Positions 34,501 through 42,850 of a stretch of DNA of 64,000 nucleotides are shown one piece after another. The position numbers and the translations under genes were made by a program. The notes below the pieces were generated by a model. It was not told where the DNA came from, ran no database searches, and was given only the letters and a program-made list of their open reading frames with translations. Each line of letters starts with the position of its first letter. Within the stretch, counting starts at the first letter, position 1. Source of the DNA: Nocardioides lianchengensis (GTDB lineage Bacteria > Actinomycetota > Actinomycetes > Propionibacteriales > Nocardioidaceae); NCBI RefSeq assembly GCF_900101465.1, contig NZ_FMZM01000005.1:163384-227383 (forward strand). Direction: 5' to 3'.

Positions 34501-36561
34501 TCAGTGGAACGAGCCGAGCCCCTCGCGCTCGAGCAGCATGGTCAGGCCGCCGTTCCAGAACGAGAACCCGGCGCCGGTGATCATGGCCAGGTCGAGATCC
34601 TCGGCGGCGGCGACCACCCCCTCGTCCAGCATGATCCGCACCTCCTCGGCGAGGCCGGTGAGCACCTGGGTGCGCACCTCGTCCGGCGAGAGCACCACCG
34701 GCGAGGCGGGCTTCTCGAGCAGCTCCGCCACCTCGGGGTCGAGGGACCCGTCGGGACCGAAGTACGCCGACTTCCGGGCCTCCACGACCCGCTGCAGCGC
34801 GGGCGAGACGTAGAACCGGTCGGGGAACGCCCCGGCCAGGGTCTCGGTGTTGTGCAGCGCGATGGCCGGGCCCACGAGGGCGATCAGCGTGAACGGCGGC
34901 ATCGGGGCGACGCCGCCGAACGAGCCGTCCACGACGTCGATCGGGGTGCCGGCGTCGACGATCCTCGAGACCTCGCTCATGAACCGGCCGAGGAGCCGGT
35001 TGACGATGAACGACGGGCTGTCGTTGACCAGGATCGTGGTCTTCTTCAGCGCCTTGCCGGTCGCGAACGCGGTGGCGAGGGTCTCGTCGGACGTCGCGGA
35101 GCCGCGGACGATCTCCAGCAGCGGCATCACCGCGACCGGGTTGAAGAAGTGGAAGCCGACGACCCGCTCGGGGTGCTCGAGGTCGGCGGCCATCTCGGTG
35201 ATCGACAGCGACGAGGTGTTGGTGGCCAGGACGCACTCGGGGGAGACGACCTTCTCGACGTCGGCGAAGACCGACTTCTTGACCGACATCTCCTCGAAGA
35301 CGGCCTCGATGACGAAGTCCGCGTCGCCGAACGACGAGGACTTGTCGACCGAGCCGCTGACGAGCGCCTTGTGGCGGTTGGCCTTGTCCTGGTTGATCCG
35401 CCCCTTGGCGAGCAGCTTGTCGATCTCGGCGTGGACGTAGTCGACGCCCTTGTCGACCCGCTCCTGGTCGAGGTCGGTCAGCACGACCGGGACCTCGAGG
35501 CGGCGTACGAAGAGCAGCGCCAGCTGCGAGGCCATCAGGCCGGCGCCGACGATGCCGACCTTGGTGACCGGCCGCGCGAGCGAGCGGTCGGGCGCGCCGG
35601 CGGGCCGCTTGGCCCGCTTCTGCACCAGGTCGAACGCGTAGAGCGAGGCGATCAGCTCGGGGGTGCGCGACATCGCCTCGAGGGCGTCGTCCTCGCGGGC
35701 GAAGCCGGCGTCGCGGTCACCGTCGCGGGCGGCCTCGATCAGGTCGACGGCCAGCGCGGCGGCCGGGCTGGCGCCGCCGGTGCGTCCCGCCACGATCTGC
35801 CGGCCGCGCGCGACGGCGGTGTCCCACCCGTCGCCGCGGTCGACCTCGGGCCGCTCGACGCTGACCGCGCCGGTCAGCACCTGCGCGGCCCAGAGCAGCG
35901 ACTGCTCCAGGTAGTCGGCGCCGGAGAAGGCGGCGTCGGCCAGGCCGAGCTCGAAGGCCGCCTGCCCGCCGAGGGTCTTCCCGTTGTTGAGCGGGTTCTC
36001 GAGGATGACCGTGACGGCCTTCTCGGCGCCGACCAGGTTGGGCACCAGGAAGGCACCGCCCCAGCCGGGGACCAGGCCGAGCATGACCTCGGGCAGGCCG
36101 AGCGCGGGCGCGCTGTCGATCACGGTCCGGTAGTCGCAGTGCAGGGCGACCTCGAGGCCGCCGCCGAGGGCGAGCCCGTTGACGAACCCGAACGACGTCT
36201 TGCCGCCGTCCTGCAGCTTGCGGAAGACCGCGTGCCCGAGCTCCGCCACGACGCGTACGGCGTCCGGGCCACCGCCCGCGATCGACGTCAGGTCGGCACC
36301 CGCGGCCAGGATGAAGGGCTTGCCGGTGACGCCGATCGCCGAGATCGACTCGTCGGCCAGCGCCGCGTCGATCGCCGTGTTGAGCGCGAGCAGCGAGCGC
36401 GGGCCGAAGGTGTTGGGCTTGGTGTGGTCCTCGCCGTTGTCGAGGGTGATCAGGCCCAGCACGCCCGCCCCGAGGGGCAGCGTCACCTTGCGCAGGTGGG
36501 CCTGGGTCACGCGCTCGGCGTCGGAGGAGATCTCCTGGGCCTTCGTCAGCAGGTCGTCCAT
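34501..36561 (-). CDS. fadB: Fatty-acid oxidation multifunctional protein (enoyl-CoA hydratase / 3-hydroxyacyl-CoA dehydrogenase)
   Basis: A 686-residue fusion enzyme for two steps of beta-oxidation. Residues about 30-260 form the crotonase domain (GKPFILAAGADLTS, FVNGLALGGGLEVALHCDYR, VMLGLVPGWGGAFLVPNLVG). Residues about 335-650 form the NAD-dependent 3-hydroxyacyl-CoA dehydrogenase with VGIVGAGLMASQLALLFVRR, NTSSLSITEMAADLEHPERVVGFHFFNPV (catalytic His in GFHFFNP) and DSPSFIVNRLLGRFMSE. ATG 36561 shares one base with the thiolase stop (TGATG), so FadA and FadB are translationally coupled, as expected for an alpha2-beta2 trifunctional complex. The operon promoter is upstream of fadA. Confidence 0.95.
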   Translation of the reverse strand: MDDLLTKAQEISSDAERVTQAHLRKVTLPLGAGVLGLITLDNGEDHTKPNTFGPRSLLALNTAIDAALADESISAIGVTGKPFILAAGADLTSIAGGGPDAVRVVAELGHAVFRKLQDGGKTSFGFVNGLALGGGLEVALHCDYRTVIDSAPALGLPEVMLGLVPGWGGAFLVPNLVGAEKAVTVILENPLNNGKTLGGQAAFELGLADAAFSGADYLEQSLLWAAQVLTGAVSVERPEVDRGDGWDTAVARGRQIVAGRTGGASPAAALAVDLIEAARDGDRDAGFAREDDALEAMSRTPELIASLYAFDLVQKRAKRPAGAPDRSLARPVTKVGIVGAGLMASQLALLFVRRLEVPVVLTDLDQERVDKGVDYVHAEIDKLLAKGRINQDKANRHKALVSGSVDKSSSFGDADFVIEAVFEEMSVKKSVFADVEKVVSPECVLATNTSSLSITEMAADLEHPERVVGFHFFNPVAVMPLLEIVRGSATSDETLATAFATGKALKKTTILVNDSPSFIVNRLLGRFMSEVSRIVDAGTPIDVVDGSFGGVAPMPPFTLIALVGPAIALHNTETLAGAFPDRFYVSPALQRVVEARKSAYFGPDGSLDPEVAELLEKPASPVVLSPDEVRTQVLTGLAEEVRIMLDEGVVAAAEDLDLAMITGAGFSFWNGGLTMLLEREGLGSFH

Positions 36562-37760
36562 CAGGCGGCCTCTCCGTTCCAGTGCGGGTTCTCCCAGATG
36601 ACCGTGCCGCCCATGCCGATGCCGATGCACATGGTGGTCAGGCCGTAGCGGACCTCGGGCCGCTCCTCGAACGAGCGCGCCAGCTGGGTCATCAGCCGGA
36701 CGCCGGAGGAGGCGAGCGGGTGACCCATCGCGATGGCGCCGCCGTACGGGTTCACCCGGGCGTCGTCGTCGGCGATGCCGAAGTGCTCCAGGAAGGCGAG
36801 CACCTGGACGGCGAACGCCTCGTTGACCTCGAAGGCCCCGATGTCGTCGATGGTCAGCCCGGCCTGCCGGAGGGCCTTCTCGGTCGCCGGGATCGGGCCG
36901 GCGCCCATCACCTCGGGCTCGACGCCGACGTAGGAGTACGACACCAGCCGCATCCGGATCGGGAGCCCGAGCTCGCGCGCGGTCTCCTCGTCGGCGAGGA
37001 GCGACGCGGTCGCGCCGTCGTTGATGCCCGCCGCGTTGCCGGCGGTCACGTTGCCGTGCGAGCGGAACGGCGTCTTCAGCGCGGCCAGGGTCTCCATCGT
37101 GGTGCCCGGGCGCATCGGCTCGTCCGTGGAGGCCAGGCCCCAGCCGAGCTCGGCCGACTTCGTCGCCACCGGCACCAGGTCGGGCTGGATCTTGCCGGCG
37201 TCGTACGCCGCGGCGGTCTTGTCCTGGGAGCGGACGGCGTAGGCGTCGACGCGCTCCTTGGTGATCGTGGGGTAGCGGTCGTGCAGGTTCTCGGCGGTCT
37301 TGCCCATCACCAGCGCGTCGGGGTTCACGATGCGCTCGGAGAGGATCCGCGGGTTGGGGTCGACGCCCTCGCCCATCGGGTGCCGGCCCATGTGCTCGAC
37401 GCCGCCGGCGATGGCCACGTCGTAGGCGCCGAAGGCGATGCCGGAGGCGGTGGTGGTCACGGCGGTCATGGCGCCGGCGCACATCCGGTCGATGGCGAAG
37501 CCGGGGACGCTCTGGGGGAGCCCGGCCAGCAGGGAGGCGGTGCGGCCGATGGTCAGGCCCTGGTCGCCGATCTGCGTGGTGGCGGCCACGGCCACCTCGT
37601 CGACGCGCTCGGGCGGGAGCGACGGGTTGCGCCGCATGAGCTCGCGGATGCACTTGATGACGAGGTCGTCGGCGCGGGTCTCGGCGTACTGGCCCTTGGC
37701 CTTGCCGAAGGGGGTGCGCACGCCGTCGACGAAGACGACCTCTCGCAGCTGTCGGGACAC
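36561..37760 (-). CDS. fadA: Acetyl-CoA C-acyltransferase (3-ketoacyl-CoA thiolase)
   Basis: A 399-residue thiolase that cleaves 3-ketoacyl-CoA in the last step of beta-oxidation. The nucleophile is Cys94 in DRMCAGAMTAV; AGGVEHMGRHPMGE, NEAFAVQVLAF, NPYGGAIAMGHPLASSGVR (His) and the second Cys in LTTMCIGIGMGG complete the active site. Length is normal. GTG 37760 has GAGGAG 4 bases upstream. The stop overlaps the fadB start. Upstream at 37799-37814 lies a GTTACC-CCAC-GGTAAC inverted repeat that overlaps a TAACCT -10 candidate, so repression by a TetR/FadR-type regulator is likely (inference). Confidence 0.95.
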   Translation of the reverse strand: MSRQLREVVFVDGVRTPFGKAKGQYAETRADDLVIKCIRELMRRNPSLPPERVDEVAVAATTQIGDQGLTIGRTASLLAGLPQSVPGFAIDRMCAGAMTAVTTTASGIAFGAYDVAIAGGVEHMGRHPMGEGVDPNPRILSERIVNPDALVMGKTAENLHDRYPTITKERVDAYAVRSQDKTAAAYDAGKIQPDLVPVATKSAELGWGLASTDEPMRPGTTMETLAALKTPFRSHGNVTAGNAAGINDGATASLLADEETARELGLPIRMRLVSYSYVGVEPEVMGAGPIPATEKALRQAGLTIDDIGAFEVNEAFAVQVLAFLEHFGIADDDARVNPYGGAIAMGHPLASSGVRLMTQLARSFEERPEVRYGLTTMCIGIGMGGTVIWENPHWNGEAA

Positions 37761-37796
37761 AGGTCTCCTCGGTGGTGGATCAGGATCGGTGCCGTC

Positions 37797-37814
37797 AGGT
37801 TACCCCACGGTAAC
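37797..37814 (-). promoter_or_regulatory. Operator-like inverted repeat (GTTACC-CCAC-GGTAAC) at the fadAB promoter
   Basis: GTTACC (37799-37804) and GGTAAC (37809-37814) form a perfect 6-bp inverted repeat. A TAACCT on the minus strand (37802-37797) overlaps it and could be the -10 of fadAB, about 37 bases before the start codon. Confidence 0.55.
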
Positions 37815-37927
37815 AACGGCTCGGCACGCCGTGCTCGGAAACCCGCCGTGCGCGGAACAAGCGCAGGCCCCACTACGGTTGACCCTCGGGCCGACCACGC
37901 CGGACGGCCCCTGACCGAGGAGGGTTC

Positions 37928-38857
37928 GTGGCCGATCGCCTGGTGCACATCGTCGACGACGTGGCGGAGCTGGACGGCGTCGACGAGCTCACGCTGGTGC
38001 TGGTGCTCGACGGCTTCCTGGACGCCGGCAACGCCGCCGCCCGGGCCGCGCAGCACCTGAGCGACCTCGACGACGGGGGCTCGGTGGTGGCGACGTTCGA
38101 CGTCGACCAGTTCCACGACTACCGCGCCCGCCGGCCCGCGATGTCCTTCGTCCAGGACCACTACGAGGCGTACGACGCGCCGCGGCTGGCCGTCCGCCTG
38201 CTCCACGACACGGGCGGTACGCCGTACCTGCTGCTGAACGGGCCGGAGCCCGACAACCGCTGGGAGGCGTTCTGCCGGGCGGTGCGCGAGGTCGTCGAGC
38301 GCTTCGGCGTGACCCGCACCGTGGCGATGGGCTCGGTGCCGATGGCCGTCCCGCACACCCGCCCGATCGCGCTGACCTCGCACGCCAACGACCCGTCGCT
38401 GATCACCGGGGAGAGCCCGTGGCGCGGGGAGCTGCGGATCCCGAGCAGCGCCCAGTCCCTGCTCGAGATCCGGCTGGGGGAGTGGGGCCACGCCGCGCTC
38501 GGCTTCGTCGCCCACATCCCTCACTACCTCGCCCAGCTGGACTTCCCCCAGGCGTCGGCGTCGCTGCTGGAGCAGGTCGAGATCGGGGGCCGGCTCACGA
38601 TCGACCTGTCCGGACTGCTGGCCGAGGCCGAGGACCGGGCGGTCGAGATCGCCCGCTACCTGGAGGCCAACGCGGAGCTCGGCGAGGTGGTCGCCGCCCT
38701 CGAGCGGCAGTACGACGCCTTCGAGCGCGCCGAGGAGTCGGGCAGCAACCTGCTGGCCCCCGACCAGCCGCTGCCGAGCGGCGAGGAGCTGGGCCAGCAG
38801 TTCGAGCAGTTCCTGGCCGGACTCGAGGGCCCCGACGACGACAAGTCGGGGAGCTGA
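37928..38857 (+). CDS. PAC2 (proteasome assembly chaperone-like) family protein
   Basis: A 309-residue cytosolic PAC2-domain protein. The N-terminal three-quarters show the family pattern LTLVLVLDGFLDAGNAAARAAQHL, VVATFDVDQFHDYRARRP, GTPYLLLNGPEPDNRWEAFCRAV and GSVPMAVPHTRPIALTSHAND. The C-terminus (about 250-309) is a helical tail with a charged end. In actinobacteria PAC2 proteins accompany organisms with 20S proteasomes but their role is not established. GTG 37928 has GAGGAGGG 3 bases upstream; a TACGGT (37874-37879) upstream may be the -10 of a led transcript. It ends one base before the first thioesterase gene, probably co-transcribed. Confidence 0.87.
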   Translation: MADRLVHIVDDVAELDGVDELTLVLVLDGFLDAGNAAARAAQHLSDLDDGGSVVATFDVDQFHDYRARRPAMSFVQDHYEAYDAPRLAVRLLHDTGGTPYLLLNGPEPDNRWEAFCRAVREVVERFGVTRTVAMGSVPMAVPHTRPIALTSHANDPSLITGESPWRGELRIPSSAQSLLEIRLGEWGHAALGFVAHIPHYLAQLDFPQASASLLEQVEIGGRLTIDLSGLLAEAEDRAVEIARYLEANAELGEVVAALERQYDAFERAEESGSNLLAPDQPLPSGEELGQQFEQFLAGLEGPDDDKSGS

Positions 38858-38858
38858 C

Positions 38859-39737
38859 GTGCCGAAGGACGCCGCCGCCCTGCTGGCGCTGCTCGACCTC
38901 GAGCGCATCGACGACAACCTGTTCCGGGGCGCCCAGGAGCCCTCGGCGCTGCCCCGGGTCTTCGGCGGCCAGGTCGCCGCGCAGGCCCTGGTCGCGGGCA
39001 CCCGCACCGTCGACCCGTCGTACGCCGTGCACTCGCTGCATTCCTACTTCCTGCAGCCCGGCGACACCCGCGCCCCGATCGTCTACGACGTCGAGACGCT
39101 GCGCGACGGCCGGTCCTTCGGGACCCGCCGGGTGCTGGCCCGCCAGCACGGCCGGCCGATCTTCGCGCTGACGGCGAACTTCCAGGTCGCGGAGGAGGGC
39201 TGGGACCACCACGACGTGATGCCGGACGTGACCGCGCCCGCCGACTCGCTCGACCCGCGGCAGGTGCTGGCCGAGCTCTACCCCGACCGCGACACCAGCG
39301 CCGACAGCGAGTGGGACGTCGCCGACCTGCGCTACGTCGGCAGCTCCGGCGACGGCCTGCTGGCCCCCGATGCCGAGCACCCCGCGCTGCAGCGGGTCTG
39401 GTTGCGAGTCTCCTCGGCCCTGCCCGACGACCCGTTCCTGCACGTCGCGGCGTTCACCTACCTCTCCGACATGACGCTGATGGGCGCGGCGCTCGCCCCG
39501 CACGGCGCGCGGCCGGAGGACGGCACCCACATGATCGCCTCGCTCGACCACGCGATCTGGTTCCACCGGCCCTTCCGCGCCGACGAGTGGTGGCTCTACG
39601 ACCAGACCTCGCCGTTCGCCGGTGGCGGGCGCGGGCTGGTCACCGCCGGGGTGTTCACCGAGGCGGGCACCCTCGTCGCGACCGTCGCCCAGGAGGCGCT
39701 GATGCGGAAGTTCGACCCGACCCGGAGCCAGGCATGA
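38859..39737 (+). CDS. tesB: Acyl-CoA thioesterase II (first of a tandem pair)
   Basis: A 292-residue TesB-type double-hotdog thioesterase that hydrolyses medium and long acyl-CoA to free fatty acid and CoA. Conserved blocks are RVFGGQVAAQALVAGTRTV, YAVHSLHSYFLQPGDT, DGRSFGTRRVLARQHG and, in the second hotdog, MIASLDHAIWFHRPFRADEWWLYDQ with the catalytic Asp of SLDH, then VATVAQEALMR with the conserved Gln. GTG 38859 follows the PAC2 stop by one base. Its stop overlaps the start of a second, clearly paralogous tesB (ATGA). Confidence 0.93.
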   Translation: MPKDAAALLALLDLERIDDNLFRGAQEPSALPRVFGGQVAAQALVAGTRTVDPSYAVHSLHSYFLQPGDTRAPIVYDVETLRDGRSFGTRRVLARQHGRPIFALTANFQVAEEGWDHHDVMPDVTAPADSLDPRQVLAELYPDRDTSADSEWDVADLRYVGSSGDGLLAPDAEHPALQRVWLRVSSALPDDPFLHVAAFTYLSDMTLMGAALAPHGARPEDGTHMIASLDHAIWFHRPFRADEWWLYDQTSPFAGGGRGLVTAGVFTEAGTLVATVAQEALMRKFDPTRSQA

Positions 39738-40606
39738 GTGAGTCCGGCGTGAGCGACGTGTCCGAGCTCGTGCGGCTCCTCGACCTCGAGCAGATCGAGC
39801 CCGACCTGTTCCGTGGCGCCCAGCCGGAGTCGGCGCGGGCCCGGGTCTACGGTGGCCAGGTGGCCGCGCAGGCCCTGGTCGCGGGCATCCGGACCGTCGA
39901 CCCGTCGTACGCCGTGCACTCGCTGCACTCCTACTTCCTGCGCGGCGGCGACTACGCCGTCCCGATCGTGTACGACGTCGAGCGGATCCGCGACGGCCGC
40001 TCCTTCCAGACCCGACGCGTGGTCGCCCGCCAGCACGGCCGGCCGATCTACTACCAGACGCTGGACTTCCAGCGGCCCGAGGACGGCTACGAGCACCAGG
40101 ACGCCATGCCGCAGGTCGGCGCGCCCGACCAGGGTCTCGACCTGGTCGACCTGATGCGCGCCCGCGGCAACTCCGACGCCGACGCGCTCGGCAAGGAGTG
40201 GTCGGCGCTCGACGTCCGCTACCTCGGCAACTCCCGCACCGGCCTGCCCGAGCACCCCAAGCACCGCGCGCAGGCTCAGATGTGGATCCGGATCCGCGAG
40301 GAGCTGCCCGCCGACCCGGTGGTCCACCTGGCCGCGTTCACCTACGCCAGCGACGTCAGCCTGCTGGGCGCCTCGCTCACGGCCCACGACGCCAACCCGG
40401 TGAAGACCCAGATGGCCTCCCTCGACCACACCATCTGGTTCCACCGGCCGTTCCGCGTCGACGAGTGGTGGCTCTACGACCAGTGGTCGCCGTCGGCCTC
40501 GGGAGCCCGCGGGCTCTCGCTCGGCCGGGTGTTCCTCGAGGACGGCACGCTCGTCGCCACGCTCGCCCAGGAGGGGCTGATCCGGCCGCGGGTCGACGCC
40601 GGCTGA
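39734..40606 (+). CDS. tesB: Acyl-CoA thioesterase II (second of a tandem pair)
   Basis: A 290-residue TesB-type thioesterase, a tandem paralog of its upstream neighbour. Shared blocks include YGGQVAAQALVAGIRTVDPS, HSLHSYFLRGGDY, DGRSFQTRRVVARQHGRPI, ASLDHTIWFHRPFRVDEWW and VATLAQEGLIRPR. Differences concentrate in the linker between the hotdogs (about residues 115-165), which often sets acyl-chain preference. ATG 39734 overlaps the first tesB stop by 4 bases, so both are made from one message. The gene is followed by a cluster of intergenic repeats (40632-40832). Confidence 0.93.
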   Translation: MSESGVSDVSELVRLLDLEQIEPDLFRGAQPESARARVYGGQVAAQALVAGIRTVDPSYAVHSLHSYFLRGGDYAVPIVYDVERIRDGRSFQTRRVVARQHGRPIYYQTLDFQRPEDGYEHQDAMPQVGAPDQGLDLVDLMRARGNSDADALGKEWSALDVRYLGNSRTGLPEHPKHRAQAQMWIRIREELPADPVVHLAAFTYASDVSLLGASLTAHDANPVKTQMASLDHTIWFHRPFRVDEWWLYDQWSPSASGARGLSLGRVFLEDGTLVATLAQEGLIRPRVDAG

Positions 40607-40631
40607 GGAGGTTGCGCGGCACCGGTCGTCA

Positions 40632-40832
40632 CGGTGGTTGAGGAGGTTGCGCAGCAACCGTCTCGAAACCCGGTGACCCGACCGAGGTGCAGGAATCGAG
40701 ACCGACGGTCGGCGCACGGGGTTTCGAGACGGGACTTCGTCCCTCCTCAACCACCGGGGTGCCGGGGTGGAGACCGGCGGTCGGCGCACGGGGTTTCGAG
40801 ACGGGACTTCGCCCCTCCTCAACCACCGGCGG
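40632..40832. repeat. Intergenic repeat cluster (TGGTTGAGG...TCTCGAAACCCGG family) with a 72-bp direct duplication
   Basis: One copy (40632-40673) reads out from CGGTGGTTGAGGAGG to CTCGAAACCCGG and contains an inner inverted repeat, GGTTGC-GCA-GCAACC. Two inverted copies (40700-40760 and 40772-40832) are near-identical over about 60 bp with a 72-bp period and end in CCTCAACCACCGG. The repeat fills most of the 244-base gap between the second tesB and the next gene. Related copies are at 49325, 51679 and 55749. Confidence 0.8.
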
Positions 40833-40850
40833 GTGCGGCACGATGGGCGC

Positions 40851-41255
40851 ATGAGCGACTTCAACGACCAGGTCATCGCCGAGTTCCGGGCCAACCACGG
40901 CAAGGTCGGCGGCAACTTCGAGGGAGCGCCGCTGCTGCTCCTGCACTCCACCGGCGCCAAGAGCGGCGAGGAGCGGGTCAGCCCGATGATGTACCTGCCC
41001 GACGGCGAGCGCTACCTGGTCTTCGCGTCCAAGGCGGGCGCGCCGACCAACCCGGCCTGGTACCACAACCTGATCGCCCACCCCGACGCCACGATCGAGG
41101 TCGGCGACGACACGATCGCCGTCCGGGCGGAGGAGCTGCCACGCGCCGAGCGCGACGCGAAGTACGCCGAGCAGGCCGCGCTCTATCCCGGCTTCGCCGA
41201 CTACGAGGCCAAGGCGGACCGGGTCATCCCGGTCCTCGCGCTCACGCCGCGCTGA
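40851..41255 (+). CDS. F420/deazaflavin-dependent nitroreductase-family protein (DUF385)
   Basis: A 134-residue split-beta-barrel protein of the deazaflavin-dependent (DUF385/Ddn) family: MSDFNDQVIAEFRANHGKVGG, LLLLHSTGAKSGEERVSPM and FASKAGAPTNPAWYHNLIAHPDATIEVG are the family fingerprint. Homologs such as Mycobacterium Ddn use reduced F420 to reduce nitro compounds, quinones or other acceptors. ATG 40851 lies 6 nt after CACGAT, a weak version of the leaderless box seen elsewhere. The gene is preceded by the repeat cluster and overlaps the convergent mqo gene by 14 bases. Confidence 0.9.
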   Translation: MSDFNDQVIAEFRANHGKVGGNFEGAPLLLLHSTGAKSGEERVSPMMYLPDGERYLVFASKAGAPTNPAWYHNLIAHPDATIEVGDDTIAVRAEELPRAERDAKYAEQAALYPGFADYEAKADRVIPVLALTPR

Positions 41256-42738
41256 GACCCAGCGTCTGGGCGGTGTCGCGCAGCACGTCGGCGGCCAGCT
41301 CCGGGTCGTCCGAGAGCCGTACGCCGTAGCTGGGGATCATCTTCTCCAGCGCCGGTCGCCAGTCCTCGACCTTGTCGGGGAAGCACTCGGCGAGCACGTC
41401 GAGCATGATCGGGACGGCGGTGGACGCGCCCGGGGAGGCGCCCAGCAGGCCGGCGATCGAGCCGTCGGAGGCGGCGATCAGCTCGGTGCCGAACTGCAGC
41501 ACCCCGCCCTGGCCGGGGACCCGCTTGATGACCTGGACCCGCTGCCCGGCGACGATCTTCTCCCAGTCGTCGGCCTCCGCGTCGGGGAAGAACTGGCGCA
41601 GCTCGTTCAGCTGGGCCTGCTTGCCGGCGAGCAGCTGGCCGACGAGGTAGACGACCAGGCTGAGGTTGCGGAAGCCGACCTGGAGCATCGGCCACAGGTT
41701 GTGCAGGCGGATCGAGCGGAACAGGTCGAGCAGCGAGCCGTTCTTCAGGAACCGCGGGCTGAAGCCGGCGTACGGGCCGAACATCAGGCTGGGCGTGCCG
41801 TCGACCATCCGGGTGTCGAGGTGCGGCACCGACATCGGCGGGGCGCCGACGGCCGCGCGGCCGTAGACCTTGGCCTGGTGGCGGGCGACGATCGCCGGGT
41901 CGGTGGTGCGCCAGAACTCGCCGCTCACCGGGAACCCGGCGAAGCCGCGGATCTCCGGGATGCCCGAGCGCTGCAGGAGGGTGAGGGCCTGACCGCCGGC
42001 GCCGACGAACACGAACCGGGCGGTGCTCTCGTAGCGCTCGGCCCCGTCGAGGCGCTTGCCGCGCACCCGCCAACCGCCCTCGATCCGGTCGAGCCTCTTG
42101 ACCTCGATGCCGGTGACGACCTCGGTGGTCAGCCGGTCGGCGAGGCCGGCGACGAGCTGACGGGTCAGCGAGCCGAAGTCGACGTCGGTGCCGGACAGGG
42201 ACCGGGTCGCGGCCACGGGCTGGTCGCGGTCGCGGCCCGCCATCAGCAGCGGGGCCCACTCCTCGACGACGGCGGGGTCCTCGGTGTACTCCATCCCGGC
42301 GAAGAGCGGGTGGGCGGCGAGGGCGTCGTACCGCTTGCGGAGGTAGGCGACGTTCTCGTCGCCCCAGACGAAGCTGAGGTGCGGGCTGGGGTGGATGAAC
42401 GAGGTCGGGTCCGGGATCCGGCCGCTCTCGACCAGGAACGCCCACAGCTGCCGCGAGAGCTGGAACTGCTCGTTGACGCCGATCGCCTTGCTGACGTCGA
42501 CGGTGCCGTCGGGCAGCTCGGGGGAGTAGTTGAGCTCGCAGAGCGCCGCGTGGCCGGTGCCGGCGTTGTTCCACGGGCCGGAGGACTCCAGGGCCAGCTC
42601 GTCGAGCCGCTCCACGATGGCGATCGACCAGCTCGGCTCCACCTGGTGCAGCAGGGTGGCGAGGGTGGCCGACATGATGCCGCCGCCGACCAGCAGGGCG
42701 TCGTACTGGAAGGTGGTCTCGCTGTCCGGGCGGCTCAC
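41242..42738 (-). CDS. mqo: Malate:quinone oxidoreductase
   Basis: A 498-residue FAD-dependent, membrane-associated enzyme that oxidises malate to oxaloacetate and passes electrons to quinone, replacing or complementing malate dehydrogenase. The FAD motif YDALLVGGGIMSATLATLLHQ is near residue 12; NNAGTGHAALCELNYSP and a C-terminal SYGVRLSDDPELAADVLRDT are typical of MQO. Length is normal. GTG 42738 is preceded by CAGGAG with a 6-base spacer and gives the usual family N-terminus; a further in-frame GTG lies 35 codons upstream. A TAACTT promoter candidate is flanked by 10-bp inverted arms at 42751-42760 and 42792-42801. Confidence 0.95.
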   Translation of the reverse strand: MSRPDSETTFQYDALLVGGGIMSATLATLLHQVEPSWSIAIVERLDELALESSGPWNNAGTGHAALCELNYSPELPDGTVDVSKAIGVNEQFQLSRQLWAFLVESGRIPDPTSFIHPSPHLSFVWGDENVAYLRKRYDALAAHPLFAGMEYTEDPAVVEEWAPLLMAGRDRDQPVAATRSLSGTDVDFGSLTRQLVAGLADRLTTEVVTGIEVKRLDRIEGGWRVRGKRLDGAERYESTARFVFVGAGGQALTLLQRSGIPEIRGFAGFPVSGEFWRTTDPAIVARHQAKVYGRAAVGAPPMSVPHLDTRMVDGTPSLMFGPYAGFSPRFLKNGSLLDLFRSIRLHNLWPMLQVGFRNLSLVVYLVGQLLAGKQAQLNELRQFFPDAEADDWEKIVAGQRVQVIKRVPGQGGVLQFGTELIAASDGSIAGLLGASPGASTAVPIMLDVLAECFPDKVEDWRPALEKMIPSYGVRLSDDPELAADVLRDTAQTLGLSAA

Positions 42739-42750
42739 GCTGGTCTCCTG

Positions 42751-42801
42751 ATCGGTGTCGCGCACGCGCACGAAGTTAGGCGCTGCTCTCACGACACCGA
42801 T
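42751..42801 (-). promoter_or_regulatory. mqo promoter region flanked by inverted arms
   Basis: ATCGGTGTCG (42751-42760) and its exact complement CGACACCGAT (42792-42801) flank a minus-strand TAACTT (42778-42773), a likely -10 for mqo. The two arms could be paired half-sites for a looping or dimeric regulator. Confidence 0.45.
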
Positions 42802-42850
42802 CGGCAGGTCTTCCCCGGCCTGAGCAGGAGAGACGTGGTTCACACGCGTC

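Noticed and set aside
38859..40606. Loss of the TesB catalytic Thr in both thioesterases
   Set aside because: The position aligns with Pro in DQxSP, but as I recall actinobacterial TesB proteins share this sequence, so it is probably normal for the group.
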